A DNA stretch of 64,000 bases from Alphaproteobacteria bacterium (lineage in GTDB: Bacteria > Pseudomonadota > Alphaproteobacteria > CASFRQ01 > SAAU01), in NCBI GenBank assembly GCA_009929265.1, contig SAAU01000006.1, positions 1-64,000 of the forward strand, read 5' to 3'. The notes below the pieces were generated by a model. The model made no database searches, was not told the DNA's origin, and saw only the letters and a list, made by a program, of their open reading frames with translations. This document shows positions 25,610 through 34,939 of this stretch, in pieces. A program made the translations under genes and the position numbers. Position 1 is the first letter of the stretch. Every line of letters starts with the position of its first letter.

Positions 25610-26374
25610 CTAAAAATCCAAAATAATTCTGGTGAATCTGGAATTTAATGTGCCGGTCTTTTTTTGGACCTTTGAATAAATAAGGATGTCCTTTTCATTA
25701 ACCCCTAAATCAATCAAAACTCGAGCAACTTTTTCGGCCCGTCTTAAGGCCAAATAAAGGTTCATTTTTTGGGTTTCTAAAGAGTCTTTATCCAAGCAAG
25801 AAGCAAATCCATAAACCCGAATTTTGCGGGCCCCTAAGCGGAACATTTGCGCCACATTTTTTAAGGTTTGAATATCTTGTGCGCGTAAATTTGATTCGTA
25901 AAGCTTATAGCCGATTTCTGCCCCAATAAAAGAATCGCTCATTTCTTCTTTAGGGGAAGATTCCATTGAATCTAAAGCCAAAAGAGTGTTTTCTTTAGGA
26001 GTGATTTTCTCCTCTGCTGAAGGCATATAAATATATTTTGGAGGCGGTAAAAATGTTTTGCTTTCCGTTTCAATGAGGGAGCCGTCAACGTCTGCCCCAA
26101 TTGATTTTTCGGTTTGTTTATCAATAAGCCCGTAATCATTTTCGTCTTTTAAAGAGCCTTCCTCTTTCAAAATAACATGGCGGATAACTTTTTCGGTGAT
26201 GGTCACTGTTTTATCGTTATCCTCTAAAACCGTTTGATTGATTTTGTTGGTGACAATCCCTTCTGAAATTCCTTTTTCAACAGGGGAGGTGTCAGGCGTT
26301 ATTTGAACGTTTTTCGTTTGAGAACAAGCGCCCAAAAATCCCACTAAAAAAGCCAAAGTCAATAATCTTTTCAT
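25610..26374 (-). CDS. OmpA-family lipoprotein
   Basis: A 254-residue lipoprotein, lipobox LGAC with Cys17. Residues 20-150 are polar and low in structure. Residues about 160-254 resemble the OmpA C-terminal peptidoglycan-binding domain: KIRVYGFASC then NLYLALRRAEKVARVLIDLG, matching the helix in which OmpA proteins have 'NxxLSxxRAxxV', though the usual Asp/Arg ligands are partly changed. It could tether the outer membrane to peptidoglycan. It is directly upstream of recJ, with AAGGAG before its ATG. Confidence 0.75.
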   Translation of the reverse strand: MKRLLTLAFLVGFLGACSQTKNVQITPDTSPVEKGISEGIVTNKINQTVLEDNDKTVTITEKVIRHVILKEEGSLKDENDYGLIDKQTEKSIGADVDGSLIETESKTFLPPPKYIYMPSAEEKITPKENTLLALDSMESSPKEEMSDSFIGAEIGYKLYESNLRAQDIQTLKNVAQMFRLGARKIRVYGFASCLDKDSLETQKMNLYLALRRAEKVARVLIDLGVNEKDILIYSKVQKKTGTLNSRFTRIILDF

Positions 26375-26439
26375 AAAAGTCTCCTTTTTCTAAGATTTAC
26401 TTTGGCTTATTTTCATGAAAACTTCAAGAGAAAAAAAGT

Positions 26440-26910
26440 TTAATCTCTGATAACTTTTGAAAATTTATCTAAAAGCGCATTGACCATTTTTACTTCTGAT
26501 CCCTCATAAAAGCTGTGCGTGATATCTGTATATTCGTTGATAATGATTGGCGCATCTAAAGAAGGTTGAACAAAAAATTCGGATAAAGCAATTTGTAAAA
26601 TACTTTTAAGGAGCACTTCCATTTTATCAAAATCCCATTCTTCGGAGAGAGCCGCTTTAATCATATTTTCCAAATCGTCTTTTTTATCTAAAGCCGTTTC
26701 GATAAGTTTGCTCATCAAAGCATCGTCTCTTTTATCCAAATCAACAGCAGTTTCAAAGTTTCCTGTTTCTTCAAGAAGAGTTTTTCCCATGCCTTCTGCC
26801 ACAAATTTTGTAATCAGCGCCTCTTTTGTCATGGGAGTAAAAGCGTTCATATAAAGGCATTGAATAGCCCCTAATCGAGCATTTGTATATTTTTGGGTCG
26901 TATTTTTCAT
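26440..26910 (-). CDS. nusB: Transcription antitermination factor NusB
   Basis: A 156-residue all-helical NusB that with NusE (S10) binds boxA of rRNA leaders and keeps polymerase processive. KYTNARLGAIQCLYMNAF at the N-terminus and IINEYTDITHSFYEGSEVKMVNALLD near the C-terminus (two helices) are the family blocks. The frame is open further 5', but the ATG at 26910 overlaps the nrdR stop in an ATGA and gives the family start, so I chose it. It is last in the rpiB-glyA-nrdR-nusB operon. Confidence 0.93.
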   Translation of the reverse strand: MKNTTQKYTNARLGAIQCLYMNAFTPMTKEALITKFVAEGMGKTLLEETGNFETAVDLDKRDDALMSKLIETALDKKDDLENMIKAALSEEWDFDKMEVLLKSILQIALSEFFVQPSLDAPIIINEYTDITHSFYEGSEVKMVNALLDKFSKVIRD

Positions 26911-27437
26911 TTTTGTATTCTTTCTTTCTTCTCTTCTGTCAAATCCAATTCGGGTTCCACTTCTTGAGAGAATTCTTTTTTCTCTTTCCATTTAATAAGA
27001 TGGGAAAGGAATCCTTGAAAATCATTCATTTGTTCAAAATTTTTGTAAACAGAGGCATAGCGGATATAGGCAATAATGTCAAGCTCTAAAAGGCTATCCA
27101 TGACAAGATCGCCAAGCTTAAAAGACGGAAAAGAAGTTTCCCCGGAAAGTTCTAATTGGCGTTGAATGCCAGAGACAATGCGTTCTAAGCGTTCCTCTTC
27201 AAACGGGCGTTTATGTAGTGCAATTTTTAAGGACCGTTTCATTTTTTCTCTGTCAAAAGGCTCTTCTGTACCGTCTTTTTTAACGACAAGCATATCTTTT
27301 AAGATAATCCGTTCAGCCGTTGAAAAACGAGATCCACATTCAGGGCACAGGCGGCGCCGTCTTATCAAGGTGCCATCTTCAGAGGTTCTTGAATCTTTAA
27401 CTTGAGTTTCTTCAAATCCGCAAAAAGGACATTTCAT
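26907..27437 (-). CDS. nrdR: Transcriptional repressor NrdR
   Basis: A 176-residue NrdR that senses ATP/dATP and represses ribonucleotide reductase genes. The zinc ribbon uses Cys3, Cys6, Cys31 and Cys34, followed by the ATP-cone domain (about 48-140) with VVKKDGTEEPFDREKM. The charged tail of about 30 residues is longer than usual. NrdR boxes in the window were not found. It sits 15 nt downstream of glyA. Confidence 0.96.
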   Translation of the reverse strand: MKCPFCGFEETQVKDSRTSEDGTLIRRRRLCPECGSRFSTAERIILKDMLVVKKDGTEEPFDREKMKRSLKIALHKRPFEEERLERIVSGIQRQLELSGETSFPSFKLGDLVMDSLLELDIIAYIRYASVYKNFEQMNDFQGFLSHLIKWKEKKEFSQEVEPELDLTEEKKERIQK

Positions 27438-27452
27438 AAAGATTTCCTTGGG

Positions 27453-28763
27453 TTAAAGGTAAAGGTCAGAAGCATAGATAGGGAATTTTTCACATAAGTC
27501 TAATGCTTTTGTCTTTACAATGGTTTCAATAACAGTATTTTCTTCCCCAACTTCTTCCAACCCTTCTAACACATCGGCAATCATATGGGCCAGCATTTCA
27601 AATTCATTTGTGCCAAACCCGCGTGTTGTCATGGCAGGGGATCCAATGCGTAAGCCCGATGTAATCGTTGGCTTTTGTTCATCAAAAGGAACCGCATTTT
27701 TGTTACAGGTGATGTGTGCCCGATGAAGGGAGTTTGCTGCCATTTTTCCTGTCAAATGGTGGCTTCTTAAATCTAACAATAAAAGGTGGGAATCTGTTCC
27801 GTTTGAAACAAGGTCAATGCCTCGCTCTAAAAAGACTTTTTCCATCGCTTTTGCATTTTCAAGGATTTGTTTGGCATAGTTTTTAAAAGAAGGATCCAAG
27901 GCCTCTTTCAAAGCGACAGCTTTTGCTGCAATGACATGAATAAGCGGGCCCCCTTGAAGACCAGGGAAGATAGCAGAGTTTATTTTTTTGCCAAGATCTT
28001 CTCTGTTGGAAAGGATAATGCCCCCACGTGGACCTCTTAATGTTTTGTGGGTTGTCGTTGTGACGATGTCTGCAAATTCCAAAGGATTGGGGTAAACGCC
28101 CCCGGCAACAAGACCGGCAAAATGTGCCATATCAACCATAAGATACGCCCCGATTTCATCTGCAATTTCACGGAATTTCTTAAAGTCAATAATGCGGGCA
28201 TATGCGGATCCCCCTGCAATAATCATTTTTGGATGATGTTTTTGGGCCAAATCCCTTACTTCATCATAATCAATCAGGCCAGTTTCTTTATCCACACCAT
28301 AGGAAAGGGCGTTGAAATATTTTCCACTGATGGAAACCTTTGCCCCATGGGTGAGATGTCCGCCTGTATCAAGGCTCATCCCTAAAAAGGTATCTCCAGG
28401 CCTCAAAAGGGCAAGATAAACAGCTTCGTTAGCGCTTGACCCAGAATGGGGTTGAACGTTGACGTAGGCGGCGTTAAAAAGCGCTTTAGCCCTATCAATA
28501 GCTAGTTGTTCAACTTCATCTGCAAATTCACAGCCGTGATAATATCTTTTACCAGGATATCCTTCTGCATATTTGTTTGTGAAGATAGATCCCTGGGCAT
28601 CTAATACAGCTTTTGAAACAAGGTTTTCGGAGGCAATCAATTCAATATAAGATTGCTCTCTCAAAAGTTCTTTTTGAAGGGCAGAAAAAACCGCTTCATC
28701 TTTTTGAAGTCCCTTTTTAAAAAAATCTTTAGAGACATGATACGTTTGACAAGAACACGTCAT
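27453..28763 (-). CDS. glyA: Serine hydroxymethyltransferase
   Basis: A 436-residue PLP enzyme that converts serine and tetrahydrofolate to glycine and 5,10-methylene-tetrahydrofolate. [18 protein letters not shown] near residue 65 and the PLP lysine in [13 protein letters not shown] near residue 240 are intact. AAGGAGAAAAG precedes the ATG. The order rpiB-glyA-nrdR is conserved in alphaproteobacteria. Confidence 0.97.
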   Translation of the reverse strand: MTCSCQTYHVSKDFFKKGLQKDEAVFSALQKELLREQSYIELIASENLVSKAVLDAQGSIFTNKYAEGYPGKRYYHGCEFADEVEQLAIDRAKALFNAAYVNVQPHSGSSANEAVYLALLRPGDTFLGMSLDTGGHLTHGAKVSISGKYFNALSYGVDKETGLIDYDEVRDLAQKHHPKMIIAGGSAYARIIDFKKFREIADEIGAYLMVDMAHFAGLVAGGVYPNPLEFADIVTTTTHKTLRGPRGGIILSNREDLGKKINSAIFPGLQGGPLIHVIAAKAVALKEALDPSFKNYAKQILENAKAMEKVFLERGIDLVSNGTDSHLLLLDLRSHHLTGKMAANSLHRAHITCNKNAVPFDEQKPTITSGLRIGSPAMTTRGFGTNEFEMLAHMIADVLEGLEEVGEENTVIETIVKTKALDLCEKFPIYASDLYL

Positions 28764-28811
28764 TGGGCTTTTCTCCTTCTTAAAAAGTGTGATAATTTTA
28801 TAGGCTTAGGA

Positions 28812-29255
28812 CTAACACATTTTTGAAAGTTTTTCAACTCGTTTTGTGTGATGGCCCCCTAAAAATTCTGTTTCAAGGAAAAGCGTAAGGCATTCTTTTG
28901 CAACTTCGATTCCCGTTGTGCGTCCGCCCAAGATAAGGACGTTTGCGTCATTATGCTCTCTGGCCATTCTTGCGGTATAGGCGTCATGCACCAAAGCCCC
29001 CCGAATGAAAGGATAGCGATTGACCGAAATGCTCATCCCGATTCCTGTGCCGCAAATAAGCAGACCTCTTAAGGCTTTTCCCTCTTTAATAAAATTTGCA
29101 AGCGCGCCTGCTTTATCAGGATAATCTGCTTTTTCCCCTTCATTTGAGCCCAAATCCGTGACCTCATATCCTGTTTCTTCTAAAAGAGAAATAAGCTCTT
29201 TTTTAAGCGCATACCCCCCGTGATCAGAGGCGACAACAATTCTTTTATCTTGCAT
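28812..29255 (-). CDS. rpiB: Ribose 5-phosphate isomerase B
   Basis: A 147-residue RpiB (LacAB/RpiB family) interconverting ribose 5-phosphate and ribulose 5-phosphate. ASDHGGY with His12 and the catalytic Cys68 in LLICGTGIGMSISVNR are present. It is first in the minus-strand operon and divergent from ruvX; 48 nt separate it from glyA. Confidence 0.95.
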   Translation of the reverse strand: MQDKRIVVASDHGGYALKKELISLLEETGYEVTDLGSNEGEKADYPDKAGALANFIKEGKALRGLLICGTGIGMSISVNRYPFIRGALVHDAYTARMAREHNDANVLILGGRTTGIEVAKECLTLFLETEFLGGHHTKRVEKLSKMC

Positions 29256-29307
29256 TTTTCTATAAATCCTTTACAACTATGAACTCTAAGTAAAGGGTAG
29301 TGAACTT

Positions 29308-29766
29308 ATGGATAAAATACAAGATATTTCTGCGATTGATTTTAAAAAAAGCCTTCCTTCAACAGGGGCTTTATTGGGGATAGATTATGGCGATGTTAGA
29401 ATTGGAGTCGCCCTTTCAGACATTTCAAGAATGATTGCCTCTCCCTTTAAAACGCTTGCGCATGTGTCCGAATTTGCCCCTTTAATTCAAGAAAATAAAA
29501 TCGTTGGCTTTGTGATTGGGTTGCCAAAACAAATGGATGGCACCGAAGGACAGCAAGCTCTTAAAACAAGGGCTTTTGCCAAAAAAATGGGGGAAGTTTA
29601 TGGGTTGCCCGTTCTTTTTTGGGATGAGCGGTTTTCCTCCTCTTGTGCAGAGCAAATTTTTAACGCCACAGGGATTTCTCATAAAAAGCAAAAAAAAGTT
29701 ATAGATAAAACAGCAGCTTGTTATATTTTGCAAGGAGCTCTTGATTTAATGAAAAATTTTAGTTAA
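29308..29766 (+). CDS. ruvX: Holliday junction resolvase-like protein RuvX (YqgF)
   Basis: A 152-residue YqgF/RuvX RNase H-fold protein, implicated in 16S rRNA 5' maturation and related to Holliday junction resolvases. LLGIDYGDVRIGVALSD is the first strand pair with the catalytic Asp, then VIGLPKQMDGTEGQQA and FWDERFSS, and DKTAACYILQ at the end carries the last acidic residue. It is divergent from rpiB. Confidence 0.93.
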   Translation: MDKIQDISAIDFKKSLPSTGALLGIDYGDVRIGVALSDISRMIASPFKTLAHVSEFAPLIQENKIVGFVIGLPKQMDGTEGQQALKTRAFAKKMGEVYGLPVLFWDERFSSSCAEQIFNATGISHKKQKKVIDKTAACYILQGALDLMKNFS

Positions 29767-29803
29767 TTCTATAAGAAAATGAAGAATAAAAAAAAGAGGA
29801 AAT

Positions 29804-30727
29804 ATGCAAATTTTATTGATATGTGATAACTCGTCTAGCAAAAAACAAAGTGAGCTCATTCCTTTGATTGTCTCTCGATTAAGTGAAAAAGGGCATGATG
29901 TGCGCTTGTCTTTAAAGGAAAATGGAAAAGCTGTTTTTGAGGAAATGGAGGCACTTAAAAAAGTAAGCTTAGTTGCTGTTGCAGGGAATGATGAAACGTT
30001 AAACGAAGCGGTCAATGGGTTGATGATAAATAAGCAGAAAGACAAAATTTCTGTTGTTTTTATTCCGACAGGGGAAAATAACTTTTTGGCTCCTGAATTT
30101 GGGATAAACTCTTTGGAAGATGCTCTTTTTGCCATTGAAAAAAAGCAAGCCTGTCTTTTTAGCCCAACGAAACTTGTCTCGCCTTTCGAATCACATTATT
30201 TTTCTGACTTCTTGTGCGTTGGATTGGCCGGCCTTATTCATTATGTTTCAACAAAAAAGTTGGATAAAAAGGGATTCTTTTTCTATCTTTTAAAGCGAAT
30301 TTTTAAAAACCCGCCGTTCTTTGAAATCTCTGTGGATGGGATTTCTTATAATGCCGAAATGGTTGTGATTGAAACAGGGAAGAAAAGTATCCTTCCTCAA
30401 AGCTTAAAGCCCAAGGCAGAAAGTGAACGATTTACTCTTCCGTTAGAAGAACAAAAGCAAAAGCCGTTTTCTCTTTTTATCTATGAAAAGGAATCTTGGA
30501 TGCAGATGTATAAAAATCTGTTTAAGATTTGCTTTAAGCCCGACACGCCTTTAGAAAATACAGTTGAAATTAAGGGGAGCGTCGTGGAGATTAAAGAGCT
30601 TGTCTTTAAGGATGATAAAAAAACGTTTTCAATCGAAAGCGATGGGAAGAGGATTCCAACAAGCTCTTTAAAACTAATGCCAACAAAAGAGTCGATTAAA
30701 GTGCTCTGTTGCCTTCGAGAGGACTAA
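29804..30727 (+). CDS. Diacylglycerol-kinase-like protein with degenerate catalytic motifs
   Basis: A 307-residue protein with the two-domain layout of YegS/DgkB lipid kinases: a Rossmann-like nucleotide domain (about 1-130) and a beta-sandwich domain (about 135-300). The family's GGDGTLNEVVNGL motif appears as GNDETLNEAVNGL near residue 66, and the PxGTxNDFA motif as PTGENNFLA near residue 88. Loss of two glycines in the nucleotide loop makes kinase activity doubtful; it could bind lipid or nucleotide without catalysis. GAGGAAAT precedes the ATG, 37 nt after ruvX. Confidence 0.75.
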   Translation: MQILLICDNSSSKKQSELIPLIVSRLSEKGHDVRLSLKENGKAVFEEMEALKKVSLVAVAGNDETLNEAVNGLMINKQKDKISVVFIPTGENNFLAPEFGINSLEDALFAIEKKQACLFSPTKLVSPFESHYFSDFLCVGLAGLIHYVSTKKLDKKGFFFYLLKRIFKNPPFFEISVDGISYNAEMVVIETGKKSILPQSLKPKAESERFTLPLEEQKQKPFSLFIYEKESWMQMYKNLFKICFKPDTPLENTVEIKGSVVEIKELVFKDDKKTFSIESDGKRIPTSSLKLMPTKESIKVLCCLRED

Positions 30728-30761
30728 AATAAAAGAGCAAAAGACGACGCATTGCATAAAA

Positions 30762-31100
30762 TTAAGGTGCCCGTTTGTCTTTTGAATCGAAAATAACGAT
30801 TTCCCCTTTTTCCGTCATATTCAAGTTTTTTTTATTGAGCTCTTCTAATAGATCTAAATCTAAATGTTCAGAAGAAAGTCGTTTATTGAGCGTTTCAATC
30901 TTTTGCTTTTTTTCCATCAAGATTTTTTCCAACTTTTCGCTATTATAAATGCTTCTTTTTAATGAAAAATAGGCAAAAAGTCCCCGCTTTCCTTCAATCG
31001 CGTGATAAATAAAATAAATTGAAATTAAAAGCTCGATAACAGGGAATAGAATGGAATGAACCCTTCTTTTAAAACGGAAAAATGAAAATTGAATAGGCAA
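30762..31100 (-). CDS. ftsB: Cell division protein FtsB/DivIC family
   Basis: A 112-residue bitopic protein. A basic N-terminus is followed by one membrane helix (about 15-34), the conserved GKRGLFAYFSL segment and a coiled coil with ILMEKKQKIETLNKRLSSE, ending in a short domain with LNMTEKGEIVIF. This is the FtsB/DivIC pattern of the FtsQLB divisome complex. Its neighbours here are not the usual eno or pdhA, so the call rests on the protein. It lies 28 nt downstream of the diguanylate cyclase on the same strand. Confidence 0.8.
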   Translation of the reverse strand: MPIQFSFFRFKRRVHSILFPVIELLISIYFIYHAIEGKRGLFAYFSLKRSIYNSEKLEKILMEKKQKIETLNKRLSSEHLDLDLLEELNKKNLNMTEKGEIVIFDSKDKRAP

Positions 31101-31128
31101 AATAACTCCTTAAAATTCAAAACAAAAG

Positions 31129-32856
31129 TTAAGATTCTTTTTTATCTTTTTCTTCTAAATAAGCAGATTTAAGCGTTTTAGAAAGGTTTAGAATTTTTGG
31201 TTTATTCATGGAGGAAAGCAGCGTATTGATTTCTTCCATCGTTTCTTCAACCACATTATCAATAGCCTGCGAAATAACTTCTTTTTCATTTGAGGAGGAC
31301 GTTGACTCTAAAATCGTGCTGCCCGACAGGGTGATTTTATCTTTGCCTTCTTTCTTGGAGGCGTAAAGAGCTTCATCGGCAAGCTTCATTGTTTTTTCCA
31401 AATCATTCATGGAAGAAGAAAGGGAAATCCCAATACTGATCTTAACAGGAAGAGACGTGCCTTCTTTCGTTGTTAAATCTAGTAAAGAAACAGCCTCTTG
31501 CAGACGTTTGGCAATAAGAATAGCTTTTTTTGCATCTGTATTATGTAAAACAAGGGCAAATTCATCTCCCCCCACACGTCCCAAAATATCAGAGGAGCGG
31601 ATAATTTTTTTCCAACAAATTCCAATGGATTTAAGAACCATATCTCCTGCCCCATGGCCATAGGTATCATTGATATTTTTAAAATCATCCACATCTATCA
31701 TCAGGAAGGCAAAAGGGGTATGATAACGCCAAAATCTGGAAACTTCCTTTTCGGCTAAAGTCATAAATTGGCGTCGATTATAGCAAGTCGTTAAGGCGTC
31801 TTCGGTCGCTTGTTCAAAGAGAAGTTCCTCTTTTTGCTTTTGCTCTGTAATGTCTTGAAAAGCAATAAACAAAGAGATTTCATTTTCAAAATCAATAATT
31901 CTGGCAGACAGTTCAAGCGTTTTTGTGTTTTTGGATGATTTTTTAAGCTGAACTTCATAATGCCGCACAAAAGGGGTTTTATCTAATTTTTCTAAAATTT
32001 TACGGCGGATAGATTCATCTTGAAAGCAATCATAGAGACTGTAATTTCCTTTTAAATCAAACTTAAAAAAGTCGGCCGCTTCCTCCTCATTGATTAAAAG
32101 GATTTTATTGTCCTTTAATCTTGAAATAAAGGTCGGAAAAGGGGCTGATTGTAAAATTAAGCGCAAACGAGATTTGTTTGAAAACGCATCATATTCCAAA
32201 AGCTCAAACTGTTGTTGAATGACCAAGGTTGAGGTGTAAAAGATACAAAATAAAAGGAAGGAATAAAGGGTCACTTCCAGTCCCCAGTTAAACTCTTGCC
32301 CCCAAGGAAGGACTTTGAAAAAATGCCAAAAAGAAAGCGTTAAAAAGCCAATAAACATCCATTTTAAGGAGCTGGTTTTATGCAGATAAGTTTCTTTGAA
32401 ATAACAAAGCGCCAAAACCAAGGAAGAAAGGCAAAGGATTAAAGACGGCAGAACCATTTTAAGGGCGTTATGGGATCCGACAATCATAACATAGATAACA
32501 AAGAGGATGGCCCCTGTGGAAATATAGGGCATCAATTTTTTGCTAACATAAGGAATTCGCGCAATTTGAAGCCCGGCCAAAATCATAAAAATGGCAGCAG
32601 AGGTTTGAAAGGCAATAAAAATCAAAGCCAAAAAGAAGGAAGGTAAACTTTCCCCAATAAAGAAATACCAAAAAAGGGCGACCGCATTCTTAATGGCCAG
32701 TAAAAAGAAGGCATAGGATAAGGTCATTGTGCCTTCTGCTGCCAAAGAAAAATGCCGCAGATATTTTAGGGAATAAATTAACAGTAAAGATCCAATAAGT
32801 TCTGGTGAAAAATAAGTGATAAGATCTAAAAAATTATCAAAACCTGGGAGAAACAT
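31129..32856 (-). CDS. Membrane diguanylate cyclase (7TM-PAS-GGDEF)
   Basis: A 575-residue protein that makes cyclic-di-GMP. Residues 1-210 contain about seven hydrophobic segments; about 230-350 is a PAS-like sensor ending in DITEQKQKE; about 360-520 is the GGDEF domain. The catalytic motif GGDEF is intact near residue 430, and RSSD five residues before it forms the inhibitory I-site, so feedback by product is expected. Residues after 525 are a helical tail. The frame opens at 32898, but the ATG at 32856 has GAGGG just upstream and is the better start. Confidence 0.88.
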   Translation of the reverse strand: MFLPGFDNFLDLITYFSPELIGSLLLIYSLKYLRHFSLAAEGTMTLSYAFFLLAIKNAVALFWYFFIGESLPSFFLALIFIAFQTSAAIFMILAGLQIARIPYVSKKLMPYISTGAILFVIYVMIVGSHNALKMVLPSLILCLSSLVLALCYFKETYLHKTSSLKWMFIGFLTLSFWHFFKVLPWGQEFNWGLEVTLYSFLLFCIFYTSTLVIQQQFELLEYDAFSNKSRLRLILQSAPFPTFISRLKDNKILLINEEEAADFFKFDLKGNYSLYDCFQDESIRRKILEKLDKTPFVRHYEVQLKKSSKNTKTLELSARIIDFENEISLFIAFQDITEQKQKEELLFEQATEDALTTCYNRRQFMTLAEKEVSRFWRYHTPFAFLMIDVDDFKNINDTYGHGAGDMVLKSIGICWKKIIRSSDILGRVGGDEFALVLHNTDAKKAILIAKRLQEAVSLLDLTTKEGTSLPVKISIGISLSSSMNDLEKTMKLADEALYASKKEGKDKITLSGSTILESTSSSNEKEVISQAIDNVVEETMEEINTLLSSMNKPKILNLSKTLKSAYLEEKDKKES

Positions 32857-32881
32857 TGAAACCCTCTTTATATATAAAATG

Positions 32882-32899
32882 AATGAGCTCTTTCTCATT
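32882..32899. repeat. Inverted repeat upstream of the diguanylate cyclase gene
   Basis: AATGAG (32882-32887) and CTCATT (32894-32899) form a perfect inverted repeat with a 6-nt spacer, 26-43 nt before the cyclase start codon. It could be an operator or the base of a leader hairpin. Confidence 0.4.
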
Positions 32900-32956
32900 T
32901 AATACTGTATTTTCCCCTTAAAAGAAAGCTTTTTTATAAAAAAAATCATAAAGACA

Positions 32957-32987
32957 CTTGAAAATAAAAGCGCTTCCTCTTATATAA
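32957..32987 (+). promoter_or_regulatory. Heat-shock (RpoH-type) promoter of dnaK
   Basis: CTTGAAA at 32957-32963 and CTTATATAA at 32979-32987, with 18 nt between CTTG and the -10 element. This matches the alphaproteobacterial sigma-32 pattern (CTTG, 17-18 nt, CYTATNT) and not the TTGACA/TATAAT boxes found elsewhere in the window. It lies 30 nt before the dnaK ATG. Confidence 0.75.
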
Positions 32988-33016
32988 CTAGAAAGTTTAC
33001 AAATAAGGAGACAAAA

Positions 33017-34933
33017 ATGAGTAAAGTTATTGGTATTGATCTTGGGACGACAAATTCTTGTATGGCCGTTATGGACGGAAAAGACATCAAGGTTTTGGAA
33101 AATGCAGAAGGCGCGCGGACAACCCCTTCCATGGTTGCGTTTTCACAAAATAAAGAGAAGTTGGTCGGAAGTCCTGCAAAGCGTCAAGCCGTCACAAATC
33201 CAGAAGGAACATTGTTTGCAATTAAACGTCTTATCGGGCGTAGATATTCTGATAAGGTTGTTAATCAAGACAAAACCCTTGTTCCTTATAAAATTGTGGA
33301 AGGGGATAATAAAGACGCTTGGGTTGAAGTGCGTGGGGAAAAATATGCCCCATCTCAAGTTTCCGCCTATATTCTTCAAAAATTAAAAGAAGATGCCGAA
33401 GCTTATCTCGGCGAACCTGTGACGCAAGCTGTTATTACGGTACCTGCTTACTTTGACGATTCTCAACGTCAAGCAACAAAAGATGCTGGAAAAATCGCAG
33501 GGTTGGAAGTGTTAAGAATTATCAACGAACCAACGGCTGCTGCATTGGCCTATGGCTTGGATAAAAAAGAAACAGGAACCATCGTTGTTTATGATTTAGG
33601 GGGCGGCACTTTTGATGTTTCTGTCTTGGAAATTGGCGATGGTGTTTTTGAAGTTAAATCCACAAATGGGGATACCTTCCTTGGTGGGGAAGATTTTGAT
33701 GTTCGGATTATTGATTATTTGGCCGAGGAATTCAAAAAAGACAACGGCATTGATTTAAGAAATGATAAACTTGCCCTTCAACGGTTAAAGGAAGCTGCTG
33801 AAAAGGCAAAAATCGAACTTTCAAGCACAATGCAAACAGACATTAACTTGCCTTTCATTACGGCTGATGCCACTGGGCCAAAACATTTGAATATGACTTT
33901 GACGCGGGCAAAATTGGAAAGCTTGGTTGCGGATCTATTGGAAAGAACAAAAACACCAATGGAAAAAGCTTTGAAAGACGCAGGGGTTTCTGCTAAAGAA
34001 ATTGACGAAGTTATCTTGGTGGGTGGAATGACTCGTATGCCAAAAGTTCAAGAGTTGGTTAAAGCCTACTTTGGAAAAGAACCTCATAAAGGGGTAAATC
34101 CTGATGAAGTTGTGGCCTCTGGGGCTGCTATTCAAGGGGGCGTGCTTAAAGGAGACGTTAAAGATGTTCTTCTTTTGGATGTGACCCCACTTTCTTTGGG
34201 AATTGAAACATTAGGTGGTGTCTTTACACGGTTAATTGATAGAAACACAACAATCCCTACAAGAAAGAGCCAAGTTTTCTCAACAGCAGAAGATGGACAA
34301 ACGGCTGTGACAATTCGTGTTTTCCAAGGGGAGCGTGAAATGACGGCTGACAACAAACTTTTAGGTCAATTTGACTTGATTGGAATTCCATCAGCTCCTC
34401 GCGGAATGCCTCAAATTGAAGTGACATTTGATATTGATGCCAACGGAATTGTAAATGTTTCTGCAAAGGATAAAGCCACAAATAAAGAGCAAACGATTCG
34501 AATCCAAGCCTCTGGGGGACTTTCTGATGCTGACATTGACTCAATGGTCAAAGAAGCTGAAAAACACCAAGACGAAGATAAGAAACGTAAAGAGCTTATT
34601 GAAGCTAAAAATAAAGCCGATAACCTTGTCTACACTTCTGAAAAGAACTTGAAAGACTTGGGCGATAAGGTGGCTCCTGCCGATAAGGAAGCTGTTGAAA
34701 AAGCCTCAGCAGAAGTTAAAGAAGCCTTAAAGACGGAAGATGTGGAGAAAATCAATGCGGCAACAGAAGCTTTGATGCAAGTTTCCATGAAGCTCGGAGA
34801 GGCCTTATATAAAGCCCAAGCAGAACAACAGCCAAACCCTGAAGCTGGGGCAGAGCAAGCTTCTTCATCCGAAGAGAAAAAAGACGAAAAAGAAGATGTC
34901 GTCGATGCCGATTTTGAAGAAGTTAAAAAGTAA
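33017..34933 (+). CDS. dnaK: Molecular chaperone DnaK (Hsp70)
   Basis: A 638-residue Hsp70. The ATPase domain starts with [15 protein letters not shown] and has [16 protein letters not shown] near residue 195; the substrate-binding domain includes the [17 protein letters not shown] linker region near residue 390; the C-terminal lid ends in the acidic VVDADFEEV tail, used by co-chaperones. AAGGAG precedes the ATG. dnaJ follows 6 nt later, and both are under the heat-shock promoter. Confidence 0.98.
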   Translation: MSKVIGIDLGTTNSCMAVMDGKDIKVLENAEGARTTPSMVAFSQNKEKLVGSPAKRQAVTNPEGTLFAIKRLIGRRYSDKVVNQDKTLVPYKIVEGDNKDAWVEVRGEKYAPSQVSAYILQKLKEDAEAYLGEPVTQAVITVPAYFDDSQRQATKDAGKIAGLEVLRIINEPTAAALAYGLDKKETGTIVVYDLGGGTFDVSVLEIGDGVFEVKSTNGDTFLGGEDFDVRIIDYLAEEFKKDNGIDLRNDKLALQRLKEAAEKAKIELSSTMQTDINLPFITADATGPKHLNMTLTRAKLESLVADLLERTKTPMEKALKDAGVSAKEIDEVILVGGMTRMPKVQELVKAYFGKEPHKGVNPDEVVASGAAIQGGVLKGDVKDVLLLDVTPLSLGIETLGGVFTRLIDRNTTIPTRKSQVFSTAEDGQTAVTIRVFQGEREMTADNKLLGQFDLIGIPSAPRGMPQIEVTFDIDANGIVNVSAKDKATNKEQTIRIQASGGLSDADIDSMVKEAEKHQDEDKKRKELIEAKNKADNLVYTSEKNLKDLGDKVAPADKEAVEKASAEVKEALKTEDVEKINAATEALMQVSMKLGEALYKAQAEQQPNPEAGAEQASSSEEKKDEKEDVVDADFEEVKK

Positions 34934-34939
34934 TTCGTA

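Noticed and set aside
26911-26991. Longer start for NusB
   Set aside because: The extra 27 residues lie inside nrdR and are highly charged; the ATGA overlap at 26907-26910 gives the normal NusB start.
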